From Ignavibacteria bacterium (lineage in GTDB: Bacteria; Bacteroidota; Ignavibacteria; Kapaibacteriales; Kapaibacteriaceae), in contig JADJIQ010000005.1 of assembly GCA_016707005.1 (NCBI GenBank), positions 950,001 through 1,014,000 of the forward strand: DNA of 64,000 nucleotides, read 5' to 3'. The translations under genes and the position numbers were made by a program. Positions 44,811 through 52,784 of the stretch are shown here, piece after piece; position 1 is the first letter of the stretch, and each line of letters starts with the position of its first letter. The notes beneath the pieces were generated by a model that ran no database searches, was not told where the DNA came from, and worked only from the letters and a program-made list of their open reading frames with translations.

Positions 44811-46051
44811 AACACCTCTTGGTCTTTATTGCAACCATAGTTGTTGCCGGATGTGTTAGTCAACTTGATCCTGTTCAATTCCCGATCATCGACTACTCTG
44901 CCGAATTGGCCGGTGCAACTCCACTCGACGGGAATAGACGGTTGATCCTCACCGGCGTCTATGCTGTTGAAGATGGAAAGGGTCGTCTCGGAGACTCTGT
45001 TGCCGTGAGATTTGATGGACTTCGGTTTACGATCTATGCTGCACGAAACGTAACATTCGTTGCAGGCGCCGGTGGAGCCCGTGGCGATTCAGCGGTCTTT
45101 ATATCAACATGGCGAGCTGTTACCGGTCCAGATGCAGGAAGACTGGACCTGGTGGTCCCGGCCGCAGAAGGGGGAAAGGAACTCGTTGATGGAAAGGGTA
45201 ATGGAAAGGGGCTGATCCTGACCGGTGTATTGCAGCTTGGGGCTGGTAGAGAGACAATCCGACTGCGTAAGCTTGGTCAGATAAAGACCAGACTTCGGAA
45301 GTTTCAGATCATTGCCCATCGTGGCGGTGGACGGAACTCTGAACGTCTCGGCAGGTCGGAGAATAGCATTCCGATGATGATGCTCGCCAGTGCTCTCGGA
45401 GCAACTGCCATTGAGATCGATGTGCACATGACCAAGGAACGCATCCCGATCGTCTTTCATGATCCAACATTCACGGCCAGAACGGTTCCTAGCCCTTACG
45501 TGATCGGAGCTGTTGAGAACTATACGTTATTACAGATGCGTCTCGCGGCAAGACTGGTTAACGGCGAGTCCATTCCCACACTTCGAGAAGCGTTGAAGGC
45601 TGTTATCGATAGCACTACGTTATCCCTCGTATGGCTTGATAATAAGGCACCTCAAGTTGTAGACTCGGTGATCATCATTCAGCAAGAAATGCTAGCCTAT
45701 GCCAAATCCAAGGGGAATGACATCCGGATCCTCTTCGGCATCCCGGATGACGAGATCTTTCAACAGTACAACAGAAGCCCCTTCAAAGGAACAGTGCCGG
45801 TACTTTGTGAACTTGATGTACAGAAGGTTCGAGAGGTAGATGCAGAAGTATGGGCGCCTCGGTTTACAGCCGGCACTCAGGATGAATTGGTGAAGGAGAT
45901 GCAAAATGAAGGCCGTGAAGTCTACGTTTGGACTCTAGATGATGATGACTTCATTATCCGATTCCTCAAGGCCGATGTCTTTGATGGCATTCTCACGAAT
46001 TATCCAACCCTGCTGGCTGCATTGTTCTATACAAGGCAGGTTCAGCCATGA
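44807..46051 (+). CDS. Glycerophosphodiester phosphodiesterase lipoprotein
   Basis: A 414-aa GDPD. Lipobox in MKHLLVFIATIVVAGC. Residues 25-150 are an N-terminal beta domain; the GDPD TIM-barrel follows with AHRGGGRNSE, ENSIPMMMLASALGA, IEIDVHMTKERIPIVFHDPT, IPTLREALK and the late YVWTLDDDD. The catalytic His, Glu and Asp are present. It should cleave glycerophosphodiesters to alcohol and glycerol 3-phosphate. Overlaps both neighbours by 4 bp. Confidence 0.92.
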   Translation: MKHLLVFIATIVVAGCVSQLDPVQFPIIDYSAELAGATPLDGNRRLILTGVYAVEDGKGRLGDSVAVRFDGLRFTIYAARNVTFVAGAGGARGDSAVFISTWRAVTGPDAGRLDLVVPAAEGGKELVDGKGNGKGLILTGVLQLGAGRETIRLRKLGQIKTRLRKFQIIAHRGGGRNSERLGRSENSIPMMMLASALGATAIEIDVHMTKERIPIVFHDPTFTARTVPSPYVIGAVENYTLLQMRLAARLVNGESIPTLREALKAVIDSTTLSLVWLDNKAPQVVDSVIIIQQEMLAYAKSKGNDIRILFGIPDDEIFQQYNRSPFKGTVPVLCELDVQKVREVDAEVWAPRFTAGTQDELVKEMQNEGREVYVWTLDDDDFIIRFLKADVFDGILTNYPTLLAALFYTRQVQP

Positions 46052-46635
46052 GGTGTCACCTCCTAGCACTATTCATGCTGCTCTGTTCGGTATCCATGAG
46101 TGCACAGTCCGACAGTGTCTTCGCAGTGGAACTTGTTGTCACGGCATCCATTCAAGCCACGCAGTATGAAGAACTTCCCACTATTCAGAGCTTGGATAAG
46201 CGATTCACTGGATCGGCGTTTCTAGGTAAGGTTATCTGGCGACCGAATCATCTCTTGGGGGTTGGCCTGCAATCCGGCTACATTACATTCTCCAACGAGC
46301 AGCTATCAATACCGGGCAACCCAAGCATTCCAACGGTAGATGTGCTATTGACAGCAGTGCCAGTACACCTGGTCCTCTCGATGAATCCGGGCGATTTCGA
46401 TTTTGGTGTTGGGATAGGGGGCTATGTGTTACAATCACGCTGGCGCTTGGACGAATCACCACGCGTGAACAGCACTGATGTAGAATATGGGATCAATTCA
46501 TGGATTGGATACGAGTTTACTGTCGCCGAGAGATTCACGATAGGACCCGAGATCTCACTTCATGTTCTAAGCAATCGAGGTGTGGCTTCGCTCGCTGCCG
46601 GCGTTCGCATTCGATATGATGTGATCCGTTACTGA
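46048..46635 (+). CDS. Small exported beta-barrel-like protein
   Basis: A 195-aa exported protein, signal MRCHLLALFMLLCSVSMSAQ. Strand-rich (LLGVGLQSGYITF, DFGVGIGGYVLQSRWRL, SLAAGVRIRYDVIRY) with a terminal Tyr, as in outer-membrane barrels. It is the last gene in the operon, paired with the GDPD as the earlier barrel is with the phosphoesterase. Its last 7 bp overlap the tail of crtI. Confidence 0.72.
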   Translation: MRCHLLALFMLLCSVSMSAQSDSVFAVELVVTASIQATQYEELPTIQSLDKRFTGSAFLGKVIWRPNHLLGVGLQSGYITFSNEQLSIPGNPSIPTVDVLLTAVPVHLVLSMNPGDFDFGVGIGGYVLQSRWRLDESPRVNSTDVEYGINSWIGYEFTVAERFTIGPEISLHVLSNRGVASLAAGVRIRYDVIRY

Positions 46636-48125
46636 GCTGACGCAACCGCATCGTGGGCGATCATCCGCGAAGCGATGGTCCCGCTGCTCATTACGCCGGG
46701 AAGGCCTGCACCAGGGTGAGTTCCGGCTCCGACAAAATAGAGCGATTCGATATCCTCACTCTTGTTGTGCGGACGCCACCAAGCGCTTTGCGTGAGGATC
46801 GGCTCAACGGAGAATGCACTTCCAAGATGAGAATTCAGTGTATCGCGGAAGTGTACTGGATCAATGATATGCTCAGTTACGATATGCTTCTGCAGATCCG
46901 GCATGTACCGCTTCTCAAGCTCATTCATGATGCGGTCGCGATAGATCTTCTTCATCGTTGTCCAATCCGTGCCCGATTCCAGATGTGGAACGGGTGAGAG
47001 TACATACCATGAATCACAACCGGGAGGAGCGAGTGAGGGATCAGTAGCCGTTGGCCGATGCAGGTAGAGAGAGAAATCATCGGAGAGAATTTTCTTTGTA
47101 AAGATGTCTTCTACAAGATCCTTATAGCGTGGACCCATTAGGATCTCGTGATGCGCCATGTTCGGATACTGTTTGTTGGTACCGAAGTAGATCACAAAAA
47201 GTGACATCGAGTATCGCATCGACGTGATCCGTTTGTCGGTGTTGTGCTTCCGATACTGTTCAGGAATGAGTGTAAGGTAGGATCGTGCAACATCACCGTT
47301 GCATACTACCACGTCGGCCGTGAGTGTTTCACCATTTGCCAATTGAACACCTTGGGCTCGAGGTCTCTCGGATCCGTTCTGAGTGAGAAGGATCTGAGCA
47401 ACCTCTGATCGGTATCGGATGGTCCCACCAATATCCATGAAGAGCTTCACCATTGCTTTCACGAGAGCGCCCGTGCCACCCATTGCAAACCACACGCCCC
47501 ATTCCTGCTCGAGTTTGTGGATGAGTGCATAGATACTTGTGGTCTGGAATGGATTTCCACCCACAAGGAGGGGGTGGAACGAGAACACCTGACGAAGTCG
47601 AGGGTCTCTGATGTATCGGTTGACGAATCCTGCCACGCTGCGGTCCGAGCGGAGTCGGATGAGATCCGGCAGAACCTTGAGCATATCCGTGAAGTGTGTG
47701 AACGGTTGATCGATGAGATCGAATCCCGTCTTGAAGATGGCCTCAGTTTTATCGTAGAACCGCTGATACCCGGCCACGTCGCGCGGCTCGAATCTCTTTA
47801 TCTGCTCAAGCACTTCCTCGCGCTTACCGTTGTAGCGGAAGATCGTGCCGTCTTGGAATCTGACGTTGCAGAACGGGTCGATCGGCACAAGGTTTACGTA
47901 GTCCTCTGTGCGCTTGCCACAAAGCGTAAACAGGTCGTGGATCAGCCATGGTGCTGTAATGATCGTTGGGCCTCCATCAAAGACAAAGCCCTCCTGCTCG
48001 TACACATAGGCCCGTCCGCCGGGTTTGTCGAGCTTCTCAACGATCTCCACCTCAAACCCTTTGGCTTGCAGACGGATAGCAGCTGTAAGCCCACCAAAAC
48101 CACTTCCAACAACGATGACCTTCAC
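46629..48125 (-). CDS. crtI: CrtI-family phytoene desaturase
   Basis: A 498-aa FAD-dependent desaturase of carotenoid synthesis. N-terminal dinucleotide fold VKVIVVGSGFGGLTAAIRLQ and PGGRAYVYE; HPLLVGGNPFQTTSIYALIH in the middle; and the C-terminal FVGAGTHPGAGLPGVMSSG. These fit phytoene desaturases; a related substrate (e.g. another carotene) cannot be excluded. GTG 48125 follows TAGGAG. No crtB or other carotenoid gene is in the window. Confidence 0.92.
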   Translation of the reverse strand: MKVIVVGSGFGGLTAAIRLQAKGFEVEIVEKLDKPGGRAYVYEQEGFVFDGGPTIITAPWLIHDLFTLCGKRTEDYVNLVPIDPFCNVRFQDGTIFRYNGKREEVLEQIKRFEPRDVAGYQRFYDKTEAIFKTGFDLIDQPFTHFTDMLKVLPDLIRLRSDRSVAGFVNRYIRDPRLRQVFSFHPLLVGGNPFQTTSIYALIHKLEQEWGVWFAMGGTGALVKAMVKLFMDIGGTIRYRSEVAQILLTQNGSERPRAQGVQLANGETLTADVVVCNGDVARSYLTLIPEQYRKHNTDKRITSMRYSMSLFVIYFGTNKQYPNMAHHEILMGPRYKDLVEDIFTKKILSDDFSLYLHRPTATDPSLAPPGCDSWYVLSPVPHLESGTDWTTMKKIYRDRIMNELEKRYMPDLQKHIVTEHIIDPVHFRDTLNSHLGSAFSVEPILTQSAWWRPHNKSEDIESLYFVGAGTHPGAGLPGVMSSGTIASRMIAHDAVASAQ

Positions 48126-48157
48126 AATGCTCCTACGGAATGAACAACGGCATGGAA

Positions 48158-48171
48158 CAAACATACGTTTG
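48158..48171. promoter_or_regulatory. Overlapping divergent -7 boxes between crtI and the acyltransferase
   Basis: CAAACATACGTTTG: TATGTTTG on the minus strand (48165-48158) and TACGTTTG on the plus strand (48164-48171), both exact TAnnTTTG. The two overlap by 2 bp. One polymerase would exclude the other. Confidence 0.6.
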
Positions 48172-48263
48172 GCGCACGGCGTTCCTTGTTTCCTGACAAA
48201 TGCGTGAAAAACGATTCATTGGGTACTGAGAGAAGTGTTCCTGAGTTTTGCAGTGTGTTAGGA

Positions 48264-49496
48264 ATGTCTCTCACATATCGTGGTGCTCTCACTCAGCCGC
48301 TTCAGCGTGATGCGGCAACGAGGGATGGGCGTCGGTCGAAGTCGACACATACAGTTGTGCCGGACGGCAGACTCTATGCACTAGACCTGGCGAGATTCCT
48401 TGCAATGCTCTTCATGATGCAAGGGCACGTCCTTGACACACTTGTCTCGCCGGCTGTGATCGACATAACACAAGCCCCTTGGAATATTTGGCATTGGATA
48501 CGTGGACTCACCGCACCAGTGTTTCTTATGGTGTCTGGTGCCGTGCATGTATTTGCAACAAAGCGCGACGCTCATGGTCGTGTTCGCGAGGATGTGATGG
48601 GGAAACGCATCCGATGGGCGATCACGATCATGGGTCTCGGCTATCTGATGTTCTTCCCTGCCAATCGCATATGGGATCTGCCGTTTCTTACGGCCTCAAG
48701 TTGGAAAGCCTTCCTTGCTGTGAATATCCTTCAGCTCACGGGCGTGACGTTGCTTGTATTTGTTCTAACGATGGGCAGTACACGTTCCATTGCCGAAATG
48801 GGAAAGAGGGGGCTCTTCACCGCACTTGGCATTCTAGCGGCAACACCGTTAATGAAACTCCCGCTCATTGAAAGCAATGTGCCGAGCTGGCTGGCTCCAT
48901 ACATCAGTGCTGCACAAGGCTCGTTGTTTCCATTCTTCCCGTTCGGCTCCTACCTTTTCTTCGGTGTTGTTTTGGGGGCCTACTTGCACAGTGTTCCCAA
49001 GGAACATCGAGACGATCAGCTAAAGCGTGTTGGTATACGTGTAGGTGCGGTGATCGCTACGTTGGCACTCATTCTCCATCATGTGTTGCTTGCCAATGGT
49101 GTGGCAGAGAACATTCTTGAGTCATCGGAAAGTGTACTGCTTGTCGTGCGCAGACTCGGGATCGTCATGATGATCTTCAGCGGAAGTGTTGTTGTGCTGC
49201 AACACACGTATAGGCTCCGCAATTGGTACGTGCTCTTTGGAACACGATCACTCTATATCTACGTGATCCATCTTGTTCTGCTTTTCGGCACACCATGGTG
49301 GGACGGTATTGGTCGTACGTCCTTCCGCTCATTTGGTCTCGCCGGTGGCCTCGTGATGATGGTCTCTATCATGGTGAGCACGCTCATCCTTGCATGGGCT
49401 ATCGATGCATACGAGCGCTCTCACATCCGAAGTGAGATCAAGGCAACCCTACGCTACAGCAGCCTCGCCCTCCTCGCCTACCTCCTTCTCGTCTAG
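48264..49496 (+). CDS. Polytopic membrane acyltransferase-like protein (DUF1624/OafA-like)
   Basis: A 410-aa protein with ten to eleven membrane segments: GRLYALDLARFLAMLFMMQG (the R-x10-x-H-type opening of such acyltransferases), TAPVFLMVSGAV, PFFPFGSYLFFGVVLGAYL, RNWYVLFGTRSLYIYVIHL. These fit the heparan-N-acetyltransferase-like/OafA group that O- or N-acylates envelope sugars. ATG 48264 chosen from the frame; TAAGGA sits too close to be a typical ribosome site. Divergent from crtI, sharing its promoter region. Confidence 0.82.
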   Translation: MSLTYRGALTQPLQRDAATRDGRRSKSTHTVVPDGRLYALDLARFLAMLFMMQGHVLDTLVSPAVIDITQAPWNIWHWIRGLTAPVFLMVSGAVHVFATKRDAHGRVREDVMGKRIRWAITIMGLGYLMFFPANRIWDLPFLTASSWKAFLAVNILQLTGVTLLVFVLTMGSTRSIAEMGKRGLFTALGILAATPLMKLPLIESNVPSWLAPYISAAQGSLFPFFPFGSYLFFGVVLGAYLHSVPKEHRDDQLKRVGIRVGAVIATLALILHHVLLANGVAENILESSESVLLVVRRLGIVMMIFSGSVVVLQHTYRLRNWYVLFGTRSLYIYVIHLVLLFGTPWWDGIGRTSFRSFGLAGGLVMMVSIMVSTLILAWAIDAYERSHIRSEIKATLRYSSLALLAYLLLV

Positions 49497-49556
49497 CACA
49501 CTAGGAAAGGTACTCAGTTACATTAGCACATTAGCACACTAGCACATTAGCTAGAG
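49493..49556. repeat. 8-bp tandem repeat (ATTAGCAC) at the tail of two convergent genes
   Basis: Octamers ATTAGCAC (and CTAGCACA) from the acyltransferase stop to the TetR stop (TAG at 49551-49553, minus). Same unit as at 8441. Confidence 0.9.
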
Positions 49557-50207
49557 TCCTCGCTTGAGCTTGCTTCCCAGCTTCTCCGTTAGCAAGGCGC
49601 GTGCATCCGGTGCAAGAAGACCAAGGCCGATCACGCTCTGGCGGAACGTAAAGGCTTTGTCGAGCGGGAAGGACCGGCCTTCGAGAACCCACGCAAGGAA
49701 GATACCGTCGCTTATGCCGGCTTCGAGATCTGCGAATGCACGTGCATCCACGTCTGTGAACCAGCCTGCGTCCACGAGCTCGCGTGTAAGCTTGATGCCA
49801 AGGTCGCGCAAAAAGGTCCGTGTGCGTGTTATGCGTTCCAGGAACGCAGGATTGTCAGTGCGGAGTGCATGAGCCCAAAACTCCAGTAAGAGTGGTGCTT
49901 GCTCGGCACGTGATGCGTAGAATTCAACCGCACTGTCGCGTATAGCGTCCACCTTGCTCATAGCATCCGGAGATGCTTCAACGCGCTGGAGGATCAGGCT
50001 TTCATAATCACTCATCCACAGATCGTACACCGCAAGGAAGAGCTGTTCCTTTGCACGGAAGTATTCGTAGATGGTACCCTTGCCGATATCTGCCTCAGTG
50101 GCGATGTCCTGCATCTTTGTTTCGTGATATCCCGTGCGGGCAAAGACATCGGCTGCGTGACGGACGATATCGGAACGTTTGGCGGCTTTATCGACGATAG
50201 CGGGCAT
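49551..50207 (-). CDS. TetR-family transcriptional regulator
   Basis: A 218-aa TetR regulator. HTH: IVRHAADVFARTGYHETKMQ, DIATEADIGKGTIYEYFRAK, EQLFLAVYDL. The C-terminal domain is typical ligand-binding helical, ligand unknown. It lies 15 bp after the thioredoxin-fold gene and ends in the octamer repeat. Efflux or lipid genes are common targets, but none is close enough to name one. Confidence 0.93.
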   Translation of the reverse strand: MPAIVDKAAKRSDIVRHAADVFARTGYHETKMQDIATEADIGKGTIYEYFRAKEQLFLAVYDLWMSDYESLILQRVEASPDAMSKVDAIRDSAVEFYASRAEQAPLLLEFWAHALRTDNPAFLERITRTRTFLRDLGIKLTRELVDAGWFTDVDARAFADLEAGISDGIFLAWVLEGRSFPLDKAFTFRQSVIGLGLLAPDARALLTEKLGSKLKRGL

Positions 50208-50222
50208 GGGGGTCTTTGGGTT

Positions 50223-50783
50223 TTAAGGGCGAGAGAGCGATCGTTCTACGTTTGTAGCAAAAGCGTCGAGATGGTCCTTAGAACCCTTGCCCCACGTGTG
50301 AAGACGGACAATTCCCTTGGCGTCGAGATAGAGGACATTGGGGAGTCCGGACTGCATCATGTAATACTCGCAAACATCACCCTCCCAGTCCATGAGAATG
50401 CTGTTCGTGAATGCCTCCTTGAACTTGTCTCGCACAAGCCCCTTGATAAAGCCGGGAACAGAGGAGACATCGGCGATGGCAACAAACTGCACGCGATCCT
50501 TGAATCGTTCATACAGCGGCTTCGTCCAATTGTTCGTGTAGTCACTCCCACTTCTGTCGCTTAGGACCATCACTGTATGTTTTCCCTTCCAGTGTTTTTC
50601 CCAAGCCCATTCTTGTTCAAATTGGTCCGGCAGAACGAACTCCAACGCGGTCTTTCCGATCGCCTTATCATCACCCGCACCAACCACCACCACGGATATC
50701 ATCAACACCAGTAGGGTCGAGGCCATGCCTCGACCTACTGAGGCCACACCTCGACCTAACGAGGCCATCAAGTCTCCCACCAT
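50223..50783 (-). CDS. Exported thioredoxin-fold protein lacking the CxxC motif
   Basis: A 186-aa protein. Residues 60-180 follow an AhpC/TlpA-like fold: TALEFVLPDQFEQEWAWEK, VMVLSDRSGSDYTN where the redox CxxC should be, VQFVAIADVSSVPGF, and GLPNVLYLDAKGIVRLHTWG. It resembles the YtfJ type, without thiol activity there. The N-terminal 25 residues (ASLGRGVASVGRGM) come from a GTCGAGG-type repeat (50713-50766); the true signal is likely MASTLLVLMISVVVV further in. ATG 50783 overlaps the stop of the transaldolase gene (TGATG). Confidence 0.75.
   Translation of the reverse strand: MVGDLMASLGRGVASVGRGMASTLLVLMISVVVVGAGDDKAIGKTALEFVLPDQFEQEWAWEKHWKGKHTVMVLSDRSGSDYTNNWTKPLYERFKDRVQFVAIADVSSVPGFIKGLVRDKFKEAFTNSILMDWEGDVCEYYMMQSGLPNVLYLDAKGIVRLHTWGKGSKDHLDAFATNVERSLSRP
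50713..50766. repeat. GTCGAGG-type palindromic repeat in the 5' end of a CDS
   Basis: GGTCGAGG-CCATG-CCTCGACC (perfect 8-bp arms, 50714-50734), then two more partial copies (CCTCGACCTAA, GAGGCCA). It occupies the 5' codons of the thioredoxin-fold gene, encoding ASLGRG/ASVGRG. Confidence 0.8.
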
Positions 50784-51433
50784 CACATCGTGACCTTTTT
50801 TGCGTCCTTGAGAAACGCCTCGAGACCGGCATCGGTGAGCGGGTGTTTCATCGATTGCATGAGCACCTTGTATGGAACGGTTGCGATGTGAGCACCGGCC
50901 TTGGCGCATTCGAGCATATGGATCGGTGTTCTGATCGAAGCTGCGATGATAAGCGATTCAAATCCCTGCGTTTCCCAGATCTCGCAGGTGTCGTGGACAG
51001 CCTGCATGGAGTCTGTTCCGATGTCGTCCAACCGACCCAGGAAGAGACTCACATACGTTGCGCCGGCATTGGCTGCGATCAGCGCCTGATTGGCAGTGAA
51101 GAGCAAGGTCACATTCGTTGGGATGTCCTGATCGGCAAGCTTGCGAACAGCGGCAAGTCCGGCAGGGATGAACGGGATCTTGATCGTTGCTTCAGGGAAC
51201 CACGAAAGGATCTCGTCTGCCTCACGGAGCATGCCGTCAGTATCGGTGCTGATGACCTCAACGCTGGTGTGTCCGCCAACACTCTTGTGAATGTCGAGCA
51301 GCAGTTCACGCATGTTCGTGTTCGGATCTTCTTTCGCTAGGAGCGACGGATTCGTCGTTACTCCGCTGATGAAGCCGAGGGATGCGGCGTGCTGGATCTC
51401 TTTAAGATTTGCGCTGTCTACGTACAGTTGCAT
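50783..51433 (-). CDS. Transaldolase / fructose-6-phosphate aldolase (small type)
   Basis: A 216-aa member of the short transaldolase group (TalC/FSA). Motifs: MQLYVDSANLKEIQ, SGVTTNPSLL, the Schiff-base Lys in ATIKIPF (about residue 83), VTLLFTANQALIAANAG, SLFLGRLDDIG and SIRTPIHM. Transaldolase in the pentose phosphate pathway and fructose-6-phosphate aldolase cannot be separated by eye. ATG 51433 with GGAG 7 nt before it, and a -7 box (51458-51465) gives a leader of about 20 nt. Upstream of the thioredoxin-fold gene. Confidence 0.92.
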   Translation of the reverse strand: MQLYVDSANLKEIQHAASLGFISGVTTNPSLLAKEDPNTNMRELLLDIHKSVGGHTSVEVISTDTDGMLREADEILSWFPEATIKIPFIPAGLAAVRKLADQDIPTNVTLLFTANQALIAANAGATYVSLFLGRLDDIGTDSMQAVHDTCEIWETQGFESLIIAASIRTPIHMLECAKAGAHIATVPYKVLMQSMKHPLTDAGLEAFLKDAKKVTM

Positions 51434-51457
51434 TGTTGTGCTCCAAATGGATGAGTA

Positions 51458-51465
51458 CAAAGATA
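51458..51465 (-). promoter_or_regulatory. -7 box (TATCTTTG) before the transaldolase gene
   Basis: Exact TAnnTTTG on the minus strand, 24 nt before ATG 51433, with a GGAG site between. Confidence 0.6.
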
Positions 51466-51477
51466 CCAGCCAGCAGT

Positions 51478-52218
51478 TTAGTCCTTGCCGTAGAGCTTGA
51501 TCGCAGGAATCTCCGGAAGCATCTGATGATAGAACATCGTGTGGAGAGATGCTTCAAGGCCTTCTTCGACCTCGGACGACCAACGGAAGAGAACCTTGCC
51601 CTCGCGTGGCATACGATCCGATGTAGATGGCACAACCTCACTTACATGACGTTCCAACAAACGTTGATCGGCAAACTCGGTTACGGTCCGATCTACGTCC
51701 AACGCTTCGGCATCGACGCGGACCACCCATACTGCGATGGGTAACGGCGACTCCACGAGGTCGAACCACTCCTCTCCCAGATCCATGGCAGGGGGCTGAG
51801 TGTTGCCAACAGCATCGATCACACAGTCGCCGATACTTTTCGAAGGGGCTTCAGAGAGCACCACGTCGAACTTCTCAGCCATCACCATACGTCCGGCGAG
51901 CGCTGGGAATGATCCCGGCTCTGACGATGAGTATGTAGCAAGCCCCTTACCCCCATCCGGAAACCAGATCCCATAGGCGTTGGTGTAGTCTTCGAGGGCA
52001 ACACACGGGCCGGGGATGAGGCGGTAGTCCACCTTGCCTACACCACGTCCATAACCGAGTGGACTGGTCAGTGCCATATCTACACTGTTGGCCAGAAGCA
52101 TCTTTCCGCATTCATCAAGAGATCCGGTGCGGACCTCCCAGCCGAGCTGGGCGCAGACCTCGCGGACATTGGTGAGGATCGGTTCGGCGAGTGCAAGGGT
52201 AGGGATGGCAATATTCAT
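51478..52218 (-). CDS. MqnA/MqnD-like periplasmic-binding-fold protein
   Basis: A 246-aa protein of the fold used by MqnA (chorismate dehydratase) and MqnD of the futalosine menaquinone route. Pointers: ADMALTSPLGYG-like segment (VDMALTSPLGYG), YRLIPGPCVAL, SKSIGDCVIDAV, MDLGEEWFDLVESPLPIAVW (as in the MqnA D.G..W....LPF..A.W). It lacks a signal peptide. The assignment to menaquinone is fair; the exact step is uncertain. Its ATG overlaps the TrmH stop (ATGA). Confidence 0.65.
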   Translation of the reverse strand: MNIAIPTLALAEPILTNVREVCAQLGWEVRTGSLDECGKMLLANSVDMALTSPLGYGRGVGKVDYRLIPGPCVALEDYTNAYGIWFPDGGKGLATYSSSEPGSFPALAGRMVMAEKFDVVLSEAPSKSIGDCVIDAVGNTQPPAMDLGEEWFDLVESPLPIAVWVVRVDAEALDVDRTVTEFADQRLLERHVSEVVPSTSDRMPREGKVLFRWSSEVEEGLEASLHTMFYHQMLPEIPAIKLYGKD

Positions 52219-52757
52219 GACTGGGTTTCTCGATAACGGTGAACGGCGGAGGAAAGCAGTACTCCTGCGGCAACTGCAACATTAAGAGAGTGTTTGGTAC
52301 CGTACATCGGTATCTCGACGGCCCCATGGCAGGCCGCCAACACTTCGTCGGGGACACCGGTAAGCTCATTGCCAAAGACCAGCGCCAGTGGAAAGTGCTC
52401 AGGTCCCAGATCTTCCGGCTTGAGCGATCCGTGAGCGATCTCAGCAGCATAAACCCTGTAGCCGGTGCTTTTGAGCTGATCGATCGCCTCATGAACGTTT
52501 TTATAGACAATGAACGGAACCACTGAATCTGCGCCAAGAGCGGTTTTTGAGATCTCTGATCGAGGAGGGGCCGGAGTAAAACCACACAGGAGAAGGCGCT
52601 CTATGCCAAAGGCATCGGCTGTGCGGAAGATCGATCCAACGTTGTAAAGGCTGCGAACATCGAGCAAGACCGCTACGATCGGGTGTTTTGTGGCCGCGGA
52701 GGCCTCCTCGGGGGTTAGCCGGACCTCGGTGAGTTGTTCGTAGGTGAGTTTCTGCAC
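52215..52757 (-). CDS. TrmH/SpoU-family RNA 2'-O-methyltransferase
   Basis: A SPOUT methyltransferase of 180 aa from GTG 52757, or 194 aa from GTG 52799, which would overlap the divergent gene by 15 bp. Signature: VAVLLDVRSLYNVGSIFRTA (motif 1), LALVFGNELTGVP (motif 2) and EIPMYGTKHSLNVAVAAGVL (motif 3, trefoil knot). It should methylate a ribose in tRNA or rRNA; the target is not known. First in a run with the MqnA-like gene. Confidence 0.9.
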   Translation of the reverse strand: MQKLTYEQLTEVRLTPEEASAATKHPIVAVLLDVRSLYNVGSIFRTADAFGIERLLLCGFTPAPPRSEISKTALGADSVVPFIVYKNVHEAIDQLKSTGYRVYAAEIAHGSLKPEDLGPEHFPLALVFGNELTGVPDEVLAACHGAVEIPMYGTKHSLNVAVAAGVLLSSAVHRYRETQS

Positions 52758-52784
52758 GTCGCGAATATCGTACTTTGGCGAACG

